In this document: one piece after another, positions 31,001 through 41,520 of the stretch
Layout: the number at the start of each line of letters is the position of its first letter
Numbering within the stretch: position 1 is the first letter of the stretch
Source: Saccharina japonica
Taxonomy: Eukaryota; Sar; Phaeophyceae; Laminariales; Laminariaceae
DNA: 64,000 nt
Direction: 5' to 3'
Assembly (NCBI GenBank): GCA_008828725.1
Contig: MEHQ01001759.1
Span: 1-64,000, forward strand
The notes under the pieces: generated by a model
Database searches by the model: none
The model's input: the letters and a program-made list of their open reading frames with translations, nothing else
What the model was told of the DNA's origin: nothing
Made by a program: the position numbers and the translations under genes

Positions 31001-33723
31001 CGGTGTTGGCCTCCAGCTTGCTGGCGATGTCCTCTATCAGGTACTTCACCTTGCCGGCGATCAAAGCCTGGTGCGTCGCCAACTATTTTTGTTGGTGTTG
31101 TCGTTGCAGTTGGCGTTCAAAGTGGTTGAAAGAACGTTCAAGTTGAAGTTGAAGATGAAGTTACGTTTGGCATATTTCGCCGGAGTGTTTCAGGGCAGAC
31201 ATCGTGCGTCGGGGAGGGCGGAGATGAGAGGAGGGCGTATTGTCTGGTAGCTGAGGCGTCAGGACAAGCGAAACATAACAGGATCGGCCATACACACGTA
31301 AAAAAAGCAGAGAAATATACCGCCATTGAGCTTTTCCTTGTGCGATTATGTGATCAAACTATGCGATAAAAACGGATTAGACGAGAATGTTGCGGCTACC
31401 TCGTTTCGCCACAACTGCCGCTCGTGTAAACATTGCCGCGGACGTGATCGCTACCGTTGGGTGGCACTACCGAGACATTACCGAGGGAATTTCCACGATG
31501 ACATCAGCGTTAGGGCTATCGTTACCGGCAGCATTACCGACAGCAATGTTACCCTTCTCGTTAGCGTTTTCACGATTGTTACTATTCATAGGAGCTCTAT
31601 ACAATTTAGTAAGTCAAAACCCGATGAAGACGCGTGCTGCGATAGAGGTACGACACACTTTTTGGCTGCAATATTTTCTAAATAATCGGGCTCCTTACCC
31701 CAAAACAAAACTCGCCGCCGGATTTTCATTTCTTGTGTTGCAGCATTGTTTTGTTGTACGAATACCTAGGCCATGGTGTTGTTTATCAGGTGTACGAGCA
31801 CGATTCTTTTCCTCCAAAATCAGTTTTTGGGTGACTTACTAATAGTATAGAAATGTACTGGATGCAGGTGCACCTCTACCGTAGGATGCTTCTGAGTAAA
31901 TCTCCCACTCTAGACAAATGCTACGATAGGAGGTGCACCGCGTTTTTCTGAGCTCCTCACTTGAGGAGTTCCATACCCCACCCGAAAACCGATTTTGGAG
32001 GAATCCAAAAGTGCTAACCGATCAACAATCCCATAAGCTAGGTATCCTATGGAAAATATAGCAACACAAGAAGGAACGTCCGGCGGGTTTGGGTTAAGGA
32101 GCTCGATCCTTCAGAAACAAAATCAGCAAAAAACGCTTCCTCTGTCGTAGCACGCGTCTCGTGAGACTTCTCAAGAACACTCTTGGAAAAAAGTAAGCGC
32201 GTTCCGACGATATTGGGTTAAGAAGACCGGTTGATCAGAAAACGATGTATCGAAGAAGTGCTACAAATCGTACCCCTAGTGCAACACGCCTCCAGTGCGG
32301 TTTTAGTAAAAACGTCGTTACCCGGGTTGTCGCTGCTGTCGCCGTTATCGCTACCGTTGCTGATACAATATTTTACCACACAGTTGTAACCGTTGCCGCT
32401 GTTAGATAACTGTTTCCCGTCACTGTTATCGATACCGCTGGAATTACCACCGCTGCCACAAGTTACCGCTATCCACAACGTTGCGCCGTTACCGCCATAA
32501 AATCGTTTCGGAGTTCATTCACCTTCTTCGCCTCGTCCTTCTCTTTCATATCGGCGAAGATGTTGATGAAGACGTCCTCCACCATCATCACGATCTCGTC
32601 CACCTTGAGAGCCTCGAGGGGGTCTTCCGGGTACGTCCCGCCGAGCTTCCCGGCGTAGCGCAGAAGGGCGGTCGACTGGGTGTAGTTGGTGCCGTCCAGC
32701 TAGAAGTTCAAAAGTTCAAGTTGAAGTTGGTGTTGGTGTTGAAGTTTACGTTGTGAGTTGAGTTTTTAAGAGTTGTGCGGGGGGGTGATGAGGGAGAGTA
32801 GGGAGTAGTGCAGGATGACGTGTGTCTTATCTCATCCTTGCTTGGAACTTCGGACATAATATTTGACGCAGAAGAAAGCGACGATTCCAGCGATTACTGC
32901 CACCGCGTGCTTGAGGCGGATGATACAAATCGGGGTCGGGGGTTTTAAGACAATGGGGTCGTACGGCGCGGGCACGAAGATATCCACTTCCCTTCTCCTT
33001 TGCCCTCGCGCTGATTGTAGACGGTTTAAAACACACGGAACACAATATTCACTGCTCTCCTCGCTATCCCTGGCATTCCCCACGGCCCCTAAAAGGGAGC
33101 CGGCAAGGGTTAAACCCTCGCTCTTGTTGCAACAAGATAAAGTAAGCAGCAGCTGCCATATACACATCCTCCGGCGCGGGAACACGTCGACCCGCCCTGC
33201 TTTACCGAGATGGCCATTAGGTGCCGCGAAGATAGCCAACGGGGGGGGGGGGGAAGGCCACCCGCACAATTTGTTCCCCCCCCCTTCGAGTAGGTCGTCG
33301 GTGATATATACCACTGTGGAAGGCCGTCGCGGGGGCAAATACGTCATCTAATAAGAGACATGTCAAGCAAGGCAAAAACGCACGGTGTTAAGGGTGTAGG
33401 GTCGATCGAGTTTTCCACACGAAAATCTACGTGGCTTTGTCTTGGCCTACGGCCTACGCAGGCGTGTCGATACAAGGGTTGCGGTCTTGTCCAAGGAGTG
33501 AAAGTGCTGTGTCCTGACAGTTTTGGGAAATGGGACGGATTATCTACAAACTCCACTCTCGGCGGCTTCGTACCTGGTAGACGGGGACGGCCCTGAACCC
33601 GGAGGCATGGAGCTCTGCGTACGGAATGATCTTGTCAACGAACTCCACGCCGGCGACAGCGAGGGCGACGCGGGTGGCTTCGCCGCGGGCGGGGACTCCG
33701 AAGTAGTTAAATACGGGAACCAT
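28066..33723 (-). CDS. Glutathione S-transferase, five exons
   Basis: Exons on the minus strand: 33723-33574, 32699-32523, 31082-30954, 29947-29828 and 28095-28066, giving 201 residues and a TAA stop. All four introns are phase 0 with GT-AG borders (donors GTACGA, GTGAAT, GTCAGT, GTATTC). Residues 1-75 form the thioredoxin-like glutathione-binding domain: MVPVFNYFGVPARGEATR with Tyr7 as likely catalytic residue, VPV with the cis-proline, and TQSTALLRYAGKLGG with the Gln-Ser that contacts glutathione. The rest is the helical C-terminal domain (SPFCVGPSLTIADIM, then VHAMIATFQAGFLVGVP), ending VKAYYASKA. The length matches cytosolic sigma-like enzymes. The reaction joins glutathione to electrophilic or oxidised compounds. 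The introns, 874 to 1732 bases, are filled with MITE copies; exons are GC-rich compared with them. A paralogous exon 1 is at 9814-9665. Confidence 0.9.
28100..28640. other. Last intron of the glutathione S-transferase gene, 3' portion
   Basis: A pyrimidine-rich stretch at 28096-28135 (CCTCTCTACAACTACGG on the minus strand) precedes the final acceptor GCAG. 28558-28640 is a worn family D relative (CGTTTTTGGGGACAAATTAC, CAGTTCTGAAAGA). Otherwise unassigned. Confidence 0.5.
28639..29313 (+). mobile_element. MITE family A copy split by about 400 bp, inside intron 4
   Basis: The start (ACACCATGCATTTTCTGAGG, CGCTTGAGGAGCTC) and the remainder from about 29095 (CCTCACTCAAAACCTG, GAATGAAAGTCCGAC, CCTCTTGTCGTAGCAC) belong to one copy. 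The intervening 28690-29090 is unrelated sequence with ATCATTATCATC motifs and no recognisable ends. Confidence 0.6.
29480..29740 (+). mobile_element. MITE family A copy in intron 4 of the glutathione S-transferase gene
   Basis: Runs from GTGGAGGTGCACCGTG to CTACCTCTATCGTCGCACGC with the standard interior (CTTGAGGAGATCC, TTCTGGAGGAAAACG, GTTAAGGAGCCCC). The left terminal bases are replaced. Confidence 0.7.
30357..30850 (+). mobile_element. Worn MITE family A copy in intron 3, with an insertion
   Basis: Left part CTACGGTAGGGATGGACC and CACTTGAGGAGCTC; right part GATTTTGGGTGGAGTTTCG and CTATCTCTATCGTAACGCGC. About 270 bases in the middle (30450-30720) do not match the family. Confidence 0.5.
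31629..31892 (-). mobile_element. MITE family A copy in intron 2, target TGAA/TGAG
   Basis: GACGCGTGCTGCGATAGAGG at the left and CCTCTACCGTAGGATGCTTC at the right, with TGAA before (31625-31628) and TGAG after (31893-31896), a duplication with one mismatch. Reverse orientation. Confidence 0.8.
31916..32290 (+). mobile_element. MITE family A copy followed by a second partial copy, intron 2
   Basis: The first copy, about 31916-32159, runs from AAATGCTACGATAGGAGG to CTCTGTCGTAGCACGCGTC. The next 130 bases repeat the closing half (CGACGATATTGGGTTAAG, GTGCTACAAATCGTA). No clean target duplication. Confidence 0.65.
32702..33573. other. Intron 1 of the glutathione S-transferase gene
   Basis: Contains a G run (33241-33252) facing a C run (33283-33290), able to form a hairpin. 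Open frames on both strands at 32832-33351 are mirror images with no recognised domain. No MITE is seen in this intron, unlike introns 2-4. Confidence 0.5.
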
Positions 33724-33910
33724 GGCGATAAGTGGTGGTGGTGGTGGTGGTGGTGGTGGTGGTTAAGTGATCTGCGGAAGAAGTTGTTGAGGGTACGAAA
33801 AAGGAACGGTGCGGCGGACAGAAGAGGACCACAGATGAGGAGCAGATATGTAGGGGAGAGTCGCGTTACAGAGGGGAAATTAATACTAATAAGACCGATG
33901 TCAACGGCGT
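33724..33910. promoter_or_regulatory. 5' flank of the glutathione S-transferase gene
   Basis: A (TGG)n run at 33733-33763, CCA on the coding strand, lies directly upstream of the ATG, as it does for the paralogue at 9.8 kb. It is probably 5' untranslated region. No TATA box is evident. Confidence 0.3.
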
Positions 33911-34550
33911 GAGAGATCGAGTTCTTGCAGTCTGCCTGATAAGCAGTATGTGCATGTATACTACGTGTGTATGATTCACGTACAAGTATTGTAGGGGAGT
34001 TTTGTATCGGAAATGGGAGCATTCCATTCGATGAACATGTTGACGTGATATATTCTCACTATATTACCCCGGTGGAAGCATGCCTGCAACGGTATGTTTA
34101 GTTCTGGATTAATTCCGATGGGATACACACGCCTATAACGCGAACAATAGCTATACAGACGCATGTTACAATGGAGGTGCACCGTGTTTTTGCCTTGGAA
34201 GGGTGGTTACTTGAAGAGCTCTACACCTCACCCCAAAGTGATCATTTAGGGAGGAATGTAAAAGTGATATCCGATTGAAAATGCCATGGCCGAAGCAAAC
34301 AAGGAACAATATTGCAACAAAATTAATGATCAAAGTCCGACGATTTTGGGTTAAGGAGCATTACTATCTTTCAGAAATAATTTCAGCCAAAAAAGGCTAC
34401 CTCTATTGTACCACGCGTCTACAACGATAACTGGATAATATATATTATCTTCTATTTTTGAGTTTTTGGTCTACTTCTCCGCCCGATCCCGCTTCCATGG
34501 CCTGGTGCTACGGGCCTCGTGAACCTGGCCGCCACAGCATTAGAGTGCTC
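33910..34550. repeat. Duplicated segment, copy 1, split by a MITE
   Basis: 33910-34157 plus 34420-34550 match 37466-37840 without the MITE (CTTGCAGTCTGCCTGATAAG, CCTGCAACGGTATG, GATGGGATACAC, then TACAACGATAACTGG and CTACTTCTCCGCCCGA). The minus-strand short frames in both copies are similar but lack a known domain. Confidence 0.8.
34158..34419 (+). mobile_element. MITE family A copy with TACA duplication and an empty-site counterpart
   Basis: 262 bases from GACGCATGTTACAATGGAGG to CTCTATTGTACCACGCGTC, flanked by TACA (34154-34157, 34420-34423). At about 37709 the duplicated segment reads GATATACAACGATAACTGG with a single TACA and no element, which is the undisturbed target. Confidence 0.92.
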
Positions 34551-34559
34551 CATTATGCT

Positions 34560-35868
34560 AGCATGATTGGCGATCAAGAGATCCAGTGTTGAGGGCCGAC
34601 AGGTGCACGATGCCATTTGTGGTAGCACCCGAGGCAGTCGATGTGCCTTGGATCGAGGCCATATTTGCGAAGGAGGCGGAACACGCCAGAAGGTCCGAGG
34701 GCTCTGGGATCGGACATTGGACGAAGGAGGAATGTGAGCACATAGGAGAGCACGTCTATCAGAGCCGGCAGCAGCAGCAGCAGTACTTTGTCGAGCAGCA
34801 GCGGAACTACATGCGCCAGAAACGGTGAGAGCAGCAGCAGCAGCAGAAGCAGCAGGTATTTTACCATCAACAGTATTACCCGCAAAATACACGGTGGGAG
34901 CAGCAGCGGCGGCACGTCTATGATCAGCTGCGGCGCAATCGCCAGCAGCAAACTCGACGGGAGCAGCAAGAGCAGCAGCACGACTATGAGCAGCGACGAT
35001 ACTATCGGAAATGACATCGACATCAGCAGCAGCAGCAGCACTACGTTCGGCAGCAGCAGCTGCGACTGCTTCCATCTGCACCAACGCAAGCAGAAATACC
35101 ACCGGCTTGGTTGCCGCCCTGGGGGGTCTAAAAGAGCAGGTGGTGGACAGTGAGTAGCAGCTGAAGGCTTCGCCACCGCCGCAGCAAACACCGCCTTCGT
35201 CGCCGCAGCCTAATGCAATCGAAAATATGGGGAAGGAGTCATCACTACCGCCGCTGTGGACCGAGGAACGAGGTTGGTGGTTGGACCGGGTGTCCCTGGA
35301 GATGTCGCCGCTGTCGCCGGAGCATTCAACGGAGCAGCAAGAGTTGCGGCAGGAGCCACAAGCGTGGGCTGGTGGCAAGAAGATGGTGGTTGTAGAGGAA
35401 GAACTGGATTATGGGACGGACGTTATGGTGGATGTGGAGGACAAGGCGATGGATGATGGTGGTTGTGGTTCGCAAATCCATCGAAAATTTCAAAAGAAGG
35501 GACTGCTTTTGACGGTGAAGGGCGCGGAGCAGCAGCAGCAATCGTCACCGCTACTGCCGTCGTCAATGCAGCAGCGGCAGCAGCAGCAGCAGCAGCAAGC
35601 GTCGGCGATGAGGCTTTCACAGACACAGCAACAGCTTCCGGGCATAGTGCCGCCGCCGCCGTGGCCACCGCCATTGTGGCAGGGCGCGTCAGCTGGACTG
35701 GGAGCTCAGATGGCAAGATCGGCTTATTTAGGGGTGAGGTGGTTTGGTGTTCGGGGAGATGGAGGAGAGCATCACGAGGAGGAAGGGGAAGGCATATTCC
35801 GAATAGGAGATAAAAGGAGATTGTTGCGGTGGTTGGATGGGGGGAGGAGCGGCCCGATCGTCGCCTGA
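34560..35868 (+). pseudogene. Glutamine-rich protein with a SANT/Myb-like stretch; reading frame broken
   Basis: The plus-strand frame begins near 34560 (first ATG 34610) and reads VDVPWIEAIFAKEAEHARR then GSGIGHWTKEECEHI, which resembles the first helix of a SANT/Myb domain, followed by long CAG-encoded Gln tracts. TGA codons interrupt at 34826-34828 and about 35008. The frame shifts at a G run near 35121 and a TAG lies near 35154; after that an open frame runs to TGA at 35868 (ATG 35227; Gln tracts, then PPPPWPPPLW). The first TGA follows AAACG and forms GTGAGA, a possible donor, so an intron could remove it. The other breaks need separate explanations. The minus-strand frame at 34452-35378 is Ala-rich low-complexity sequence, a mirror of the CAG repeats. 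A transcription-related role is only a guess from composition. Confidence 0.4.
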
Positions 35869-35869
35869 C

Positions 35870-37460
35870 CAAGCCAAAGCGAGAGAGGGAACGCGAGAGA
35901 TTCAAGATCACTCGTCGTCTACAGGACACAGCCGCTTGCTCGCAAAAGGCACGTATTTTGTTTTGTTTTTCGTTTTGTTTTGTGTTGGTTGGCTCTGTTT
36001 TTTCAGGCGTTAGTGAGATAGAACGTACAACTATCACCAACACTTTCCTTGTTAGCGGGCTTTTACTTGCAGTCAGTGTCGTATACTTGGTGTGCTCGTG
36101 TTTATTGGATTTTGAGAGTTGCTATGCAAGGCTGATGGATGCTTGTTTGAGATTGAATTCTAGGTTTGGTTGATGATAGCCAGACCTGTTTTCTACCGCC
36201 CGTGTCCTACTGTAGTCCTTGTAGCCCAAGTAAATCGCGTTACGAGTACCTAGTGCACTGCTGTTACGCTGGGAAAATATCCGCATATCTGGTATTCGTG
36301 AAGGACGATTGTGTAAGCGTTTATTGGGCTATTATATTATAGTATACTATTAATATTAATATCGGTATTCGGTGATTTATCTGTGTTGTTTCAGGCATAT
36401 CAATCATTTCGTTTTCTTGGATATATATAAATATATAGTTCAGAGTTACTTGGAACAGCGCATTCTCCATGTGTTTTGTAGTAATGTCATATTGCTGTAT
36501 GTATGAACAACAGTAAGTTGACGAGCACAACAGTCATGTTACAATAACCCGAAAAAGGTGTACTCGTATGTTCTATTTTTATCGTCCATTTGGTAATATG
36601 TTTTGGAGAATTACTAAAAACCAATCGTTGTGGACTACGCATGGAAATATCTGCTGTTTCAGTTGGACTACGATGATGTTAATAGTAGCTTATGAAACAC
36701 ATATTTGGACATCTTGCTGGTCAGTGGTTTGTGAGCGTTCTTCGTTTATGAGCTACGATGCAAAATTAACGTATGCAGGACGGACGCATGATAGGTCAAA
36801 CTATTATGTTGGGTACTGCATGCTGTGTGCTGTATACTTCGGTGTATCACAGCGTATTAAGTAGAACGCAGGGGAGGAATACGGATGGAACAACTTACAT
36901 TGTATTTTGTCTGGATTAAAATTGATAGTGTAGGACAAAGGAGCACAGAGTATGAGTAGGTTACTGAATATATATATATGTGATTTATGGTATTGATGTT
37001 GAAACACAACCATTTCGAGTTTCGACGGTAAGCTGTACCAGGTAGTAAGTTTTAGTATTAATAATATTGTAAACTTGTGTCGAACTATTTACACCGAGCT
37101 GACGATCGTTTAATTACCGTGGACAAATGCCCATAATTACGGTAGTTGAGTGTTGGGGAGAGTGTTGAAGTTTACGCCAGTATGGTTTATAAAATTGCAT
37201 TTGATTTGAGCTTTTTGGATTTTGAATGAGTTACGCTCGTATAGATGTTTTGACAGCAGGGAGGCAGCTGTTTGGTTCTATAGCCGGTTTTGGGATATAC
37301 GATGTGTTTAGAGTATATTTCGAATTTTGGGGATTTTCTCAAGGATATATAGTGTAATATATTGGTGGATAAATGGATGGATGCATTTGGATTAGCATTA
37401 ATATTTCAGAGATGCATGGTATATATTAGGCACTGCTATCGAGGTAGGCATTCAAGCAGG
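35870..37460. other. AT-rich intergenic sequence; no gene recognised
   Basis: Short TA-rich runs (36418-36436, 36967-36980) and no repeat family, domain or convincing splice pattern were seen. Confidence 0.4.
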
Positions 37461-37465
37461 GGGGG

Positions 37466-37840
37466 TGAGAGACCGAGTACTTGCAGTCTGCCTGATAAGT
37501 AGTATGTTCATGTATACTTCGGATGTATGATTCACGTACGAGTATTATAGGAGAGTTTCGTACTGGAAATGGGAGGATTGGATGAAAACGTTGACGTGAT
37601 CTATTCTCAGTATATTGCCCCGGTGGAAACATGCCTGCGACGGTATGTTAAGTTCTGGATAGATTCCGATGGGATACACGCGCATATAACTCGAACAAAT
37701 AGATATACAACGATAACTGGGTAATATAGGATATATATTGTTTTCGTCTACTTTTGATTTTTTTTGTCTACTTCTCCGCCCGACCTCGCTTCCATGGGCT
37801 GATGCTACGGGCCTCGTGAACCTGGCCACCACAGCACTAG
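37466..37840. repeat. Duplicated segment, copy 2 (undisturbed)
   Basis: Matches 33910-34550 apart from the MITE insertion and scattered substitutions. Confidence 0.8.
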
Positions 37841-37844
37841 ATAG

Positions 37845-38885
37845 AGTGCTCCGCTATATGGCACCGCGATCTTAAATCCTCGAATTGATTGTTTTCACTT
37901 CATTTCAGCGGCTGTATCTCGCGGGGAACTTAAATGGGAGACTTTATGCTATGAGTTGTTTTTCAATAGTTTTGATAGAGTGTAAATATTGTGGGCTTGG
38001 AGGGCCGGCATTTACCTAAAGACCGGCAATTGGTCAGGTTCTGTACATCGAGGATGGCATTCGTATTCGGGGTATTAAGATAATGGAAGAACAACATGAT
38101 TATCTTCCGGGCCAGAGATGTCATCACGGCTCCGGGAATAAATAAGCTGCTTGCTACAGTATTTATCCTACGTTTGATGCTACGCGAAGGCGAGAAACAC
38201 CCAGAAAATGCTGGATAGACATACCTATAAGGGGATAATTTATTTGTCACCCAGTCATACACCTGGTAGTGCATTCGGGGTACGGCTTCGAATACAGTAT
38301 TGTAGAGGGATTCAGATTGCGAAAAAAACATCAAAGATTGGTCCAGAACCGGCAGACATTCCAATGACTCGAGGCTCCCTCACACGTATTGCAGGTAGGC
38401 CGTGTGCGTTCCAAGAAAAGTTAACGGAATATATGGAACTTGAACTCCCGCCGTACTCAAGATGCACCCGCGAAAACATCCACCGCAGCCTGGGGACCGC
38501 GACCTCACACCTCGAGACGGCGGGCGATGAAACACGTCCCGCGCGTCAGCCCATAAACTCGTCCGCTTTGGTTTTGTAAATATATACTGGTATGGTTGGT
38601 AGAAATCGGCCTCGTGCGGCTTTCGCAATCACTATCAGTGCCATTCAACGCAGTCAGACAGCACATATCAGACAGACTTTGTACTCGAGACTAGTTAACT
38701 AGTGGGACCCTGCATGTACGCACACCGGTATGAAGAGGAGTCTTCGACCTCTAGGGGGAAAAAAAAAACTGCCTCGGTCGCTTCGCTCCCTCGGTCTCGT
38801 CTCTTGCGAATTCGTCATCTTTACCTACAGCAATATACTCCCGGTATATGCCAGGAATGGTCCACCAGTAATAGGCACACAGCAC
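37845..38885. other. Unassigned; overlapping open frames on both strands
   Basis: Minus frame 38364-37963 (133 codons) and plus frame 38208-38579 (123 codons) overlap and cannot both be real. Neither shows a domain I recognise. The sequence has no repeat-family match. Confidence 0.25.
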
Positions 38886-38887
38886 AA

Positions 38888-39138
38888 AACGCCTCCTACG
38901 ATAAAGGTAGCACTTTTTGGGTGAATCGTTTTCTGAACGATCGGGCTCCTTAACCAAAATTCGTCAGAATTTCTTTTTTTGTGACGAAATATGTTTCAGA
39001 GTATACTTCGGTCGTTAAATTTCTCATCCGGCAGCACTTTGTTTTTCCTCCAATGTTTTTTTTTTCGGTGAGATATGGCGCTCCTTAAGTGAGGGAGCTC
39101 AGAAAAAAACATGGTGCACCTCTATCGTAGCATGCGTC
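38888..39138 (-). mobile_element. MITE family A copy
   Basis: ACGCCTCCTACGATAAAGG at the left, CTATCGTAGCATGCGTC at the right, full interior in reverse orientation. Flanks ACAA and ACCA may be a worn 4-bp duplication. Confidence 0.8.
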
Positions 39139-39245
39139 ACCAGCGGCAGTGAAAACGTGCAACTAACTGCAGAAGGAGGCGCCCAGCATGTGTGTGTGCA
39201 TGTGTGTATGCGTACACCGCGTACGATATTATTTCACGATATATA

Positions 39246-39431
39246 TGCGACGCAAGTGCAGCAGTAGTAGACGAATGGACCAAACATTACGATGAGAGTT
39301 CGCTCCTCGCGAAACGAAAGGAGGCACACGCGGTGCGTTATAGAGAGGAAGAGACACTCCGTAGTAGGGTTTCAGCACCCCTCGAAGAACTCTGTGCACC
39401 ACACCCAAAAGGGAAACCTGGGAAAAGTTAG
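39246..39431 (+). CDS. Possible terminal exon of an unknown protein
   Basis: A plus-strand frame ending at TAG (39429-39431) reads a helical, charged peptide (DASAAVVDEWTKHYDESS, AKRKEAHAVRYREEETLRSR). No known domain. The composition is more protein-like than its surroundings, but no partner exon was found. Confidence 0.25.
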   Translation, partial: CDASAAVVDEWTKHYDESSLLAKRKEAHAVRYREEETLRSRVSAPLEELCAPHPKGKPGKS

Positions 39432-39439
39432 AAGCGCAA

Positions 39440-39451
39440 TCGTAACTACGT

Positions 39452-39494
<43 letters not shown>

Positions 39495-40245
39495 CTTCAC
39501 ATGAAACTCGTTTCAGTTGCTGATCCCTACAGTCTGATCTAGCAAGATCACAGCCCGTGGCCACAAACGTGCTACGAGGAGCCATCAGAGAATCCTGAAG
39601 AACACGCACACTTAGCAGGGAAAGGGGTGTATCACGAATACCACTCAGTTGTAAAACCCTGCGCTAAGGAGGCCGGCCATGTTGGTTATGTAGCATAGTC
39701 CACTGGCCTACTCGGTCACGTGGCGTAGTAGGCCCACAGAAGTAGTTATGACCAACAGGTCAGGTTCAGTCAAAGAGTGGTTCCACCCTTATTATCGGCA
39801 TCCCTGTGCCATCGGACAGCGTGTAGCAGCATGCATAAGCTTCAACTTTGATCAACTATTAGCATCACCCCGAAAAACGAAAACCACAGAAGAAGGAGAA
39901 AAATAAACAAAAAGAGCCCTTCCGCACCAAATCTACGTTGACATATGCACCCTTTTTCTATCGGCTTGAGCTTTGTTCTGCTCTGCGATTGTGGCCTTAC
40001 TCCTTCCTTTACCCGTCTATCGCAGCACGCCTCGAGAGGAAAACATGCCTACTATTGTGTTAAGCCCAGGTCTGACTTGCGTGCGAGGAGGAGCAACTAA
40101 AATAATGGCGAGGTTAACTAACGGGGGTAGAAACAAGAATGAAACAGTTTCGGGCCGCCTTTTTTGTTTCATGATGTTGAACCGGTTTATCTATCGTATA
40201 CCTGCTGTCCACATCCAGCACGCCCAGAGCGGGGCATTAATTAGT
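39440..40245. other. No gene recognised; GTT microsatellite
   Basis: A (GTT)n tract lies at 39452-39494. The remainder is unassigned. Confidence 0.4.
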
Positions 40246-40660
40246 GGTTCGGCGTCTGTTGCGCGCAGCGGAACAGGCGATGCACGTGGTGTTGGGCGCC
40301 GTAGGCGCGCAAGCCTCCCGCAGGGGCCCCCGGAGGGCCCCCCGGGATGGCCCCCGGAGGGCCCCCGGAGAGCCGCCGGGGGCGACAAGTTTCCAATATA
40401 TGCGCGAACATACGCCTGAAAACCAAGTAAAAAGCCTTTAAATGTATTATTGGCTGCGGCGAATAGAAAAAAGTGCCTGAAAAGAATAAAAGCCTACGGC
40501 GAATAGCAAAAGGTGCCTACTTTTTGTTTTCGACTCAAGCGAATAGGACAAGGGGCCTAAACAATTTGGAAAAATAGACCCCCAAAACAAGTTCTCGCCT
40601 CCGGCGAGAAAAAAGTCCGCAACAAAAATTTTCGCCTGCGGCGAAAAATGTTGCGCGCCC
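40246..40660. repeat. GC-rich hairpin cluster
   Basis: 40320-40382 is a chain of self-complementary blocks (GGGCCCCCGGAGGGCCCCCC, GGCCCCCGGAGGGCCCCCGG). 40440-40660 contains repeated GGCGAATAG units and perfect short hairpins, TTCGCCTGCGGCGAA (40631-40645) and CTCGCCTCCGGCGAG (40603-40617). No gene is called; the overlapping frames come from the symmetry. Confidence 0.65.
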
Positions 40661-41339
40661 AAAATCGCGTGTCGCGCTGCGCGCAACCAGCCTCGCGGCG
40701 ACTGTTGCGCCAAACGGTTATTTTGCTCAAAAGTTGCGCCAGCACAACAGCGCAACACCTAGTTGATGCCCTGGCCCAGAGTATGCGCGCCAACACGCCA
40801 TCCTAGACACATGCTACGGTAGCCTGGATGCAGGTCCTAGAGATACTACAACAACACGCCATCCACGCATCCTATTAATAGAGAGATACTACAACAAGGT
40901 TTGTGGTCACTCAAACACGACACAGATAGATATGTAATGGTATCGTATATACATCGTAATAGAGTCAGCAGAATAGATCTGCTTACTGCACGAAAAATGT
41001 TGCGCGCCCAAAATCGCGTGTCGCGCTGCGCGCAACCAGCCTCGCGGCGACTGTTGCGCCAAACGGTTATTTTGCTCAAAAGTTGCGCCAGCACAACAGC
41101 GCAACACCTAGTTGATGCCCTGGCCCAGAGTATGCGCGCCAACACGCCATCCTAGACACATGCTACGGTAGCCTGGATGCAGGTCCTAGAGATACTACAA
41201 CAACACGCCATCCACGCACCCTATTAATAGAGAGATACTACAACAAGGTTTGTGGTCACTCAAACACGACACAGATAGATATGTAATGGTATCGTATATA
41301 CATCGTAATAGAGTCAGCAGAATAGATCTGCTTACTGCA
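40642..41339. repeat. Two tandem 349-bp units
   Basis: 40642-40990 and 40991-41339 are nearly identical. Each starts CGAAAAATGTTGCGCGCCC and ends GATCTGCTTACTGCA, carrying a GCGCGCAACC-rich part and a TACGGTAGCCTGGATGCAGG motif. The second unit runs into repeat R. Confidence 0.9.
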
Positions 41340-41520
41340 CTGCAGCGTGGTATCTGTCTGTGTCGTAGTTTTGTGACTACATAACTGGTACCTCTCTAGT
41401 ATGAAGAATCGGCACAGGCACTGGGTATGCTGAATGCCGACGGGTAGAAGGGAAGGTTTAATGTGAAGACCACGCACAGGGGTAGACAGGAAGGTTTCAT
41501 GTGAAGAAGACACACACACA
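41330..41520 (+). repeat. Dispersed repeat R copy with AC-rich tail
   Basis: Matches 12165-12310 (GTGTCGTAGTTTTGTGACTA, GAATCGGCACAGGCACTGGG, GGTTTAATGTGAAGA) and ends in a run of CA. Confidence 0.6.

Noticed and set aside
34452-35378. Minus-strand open frame of 308 codons
   Set aside because: It is Ala-rich low-complexity sequence, the reverse reading of CAG repeats, and it also runs through the duplicated non-coding segment at 34.43-34.55 kb. The plus strand has the protein-like sequence.
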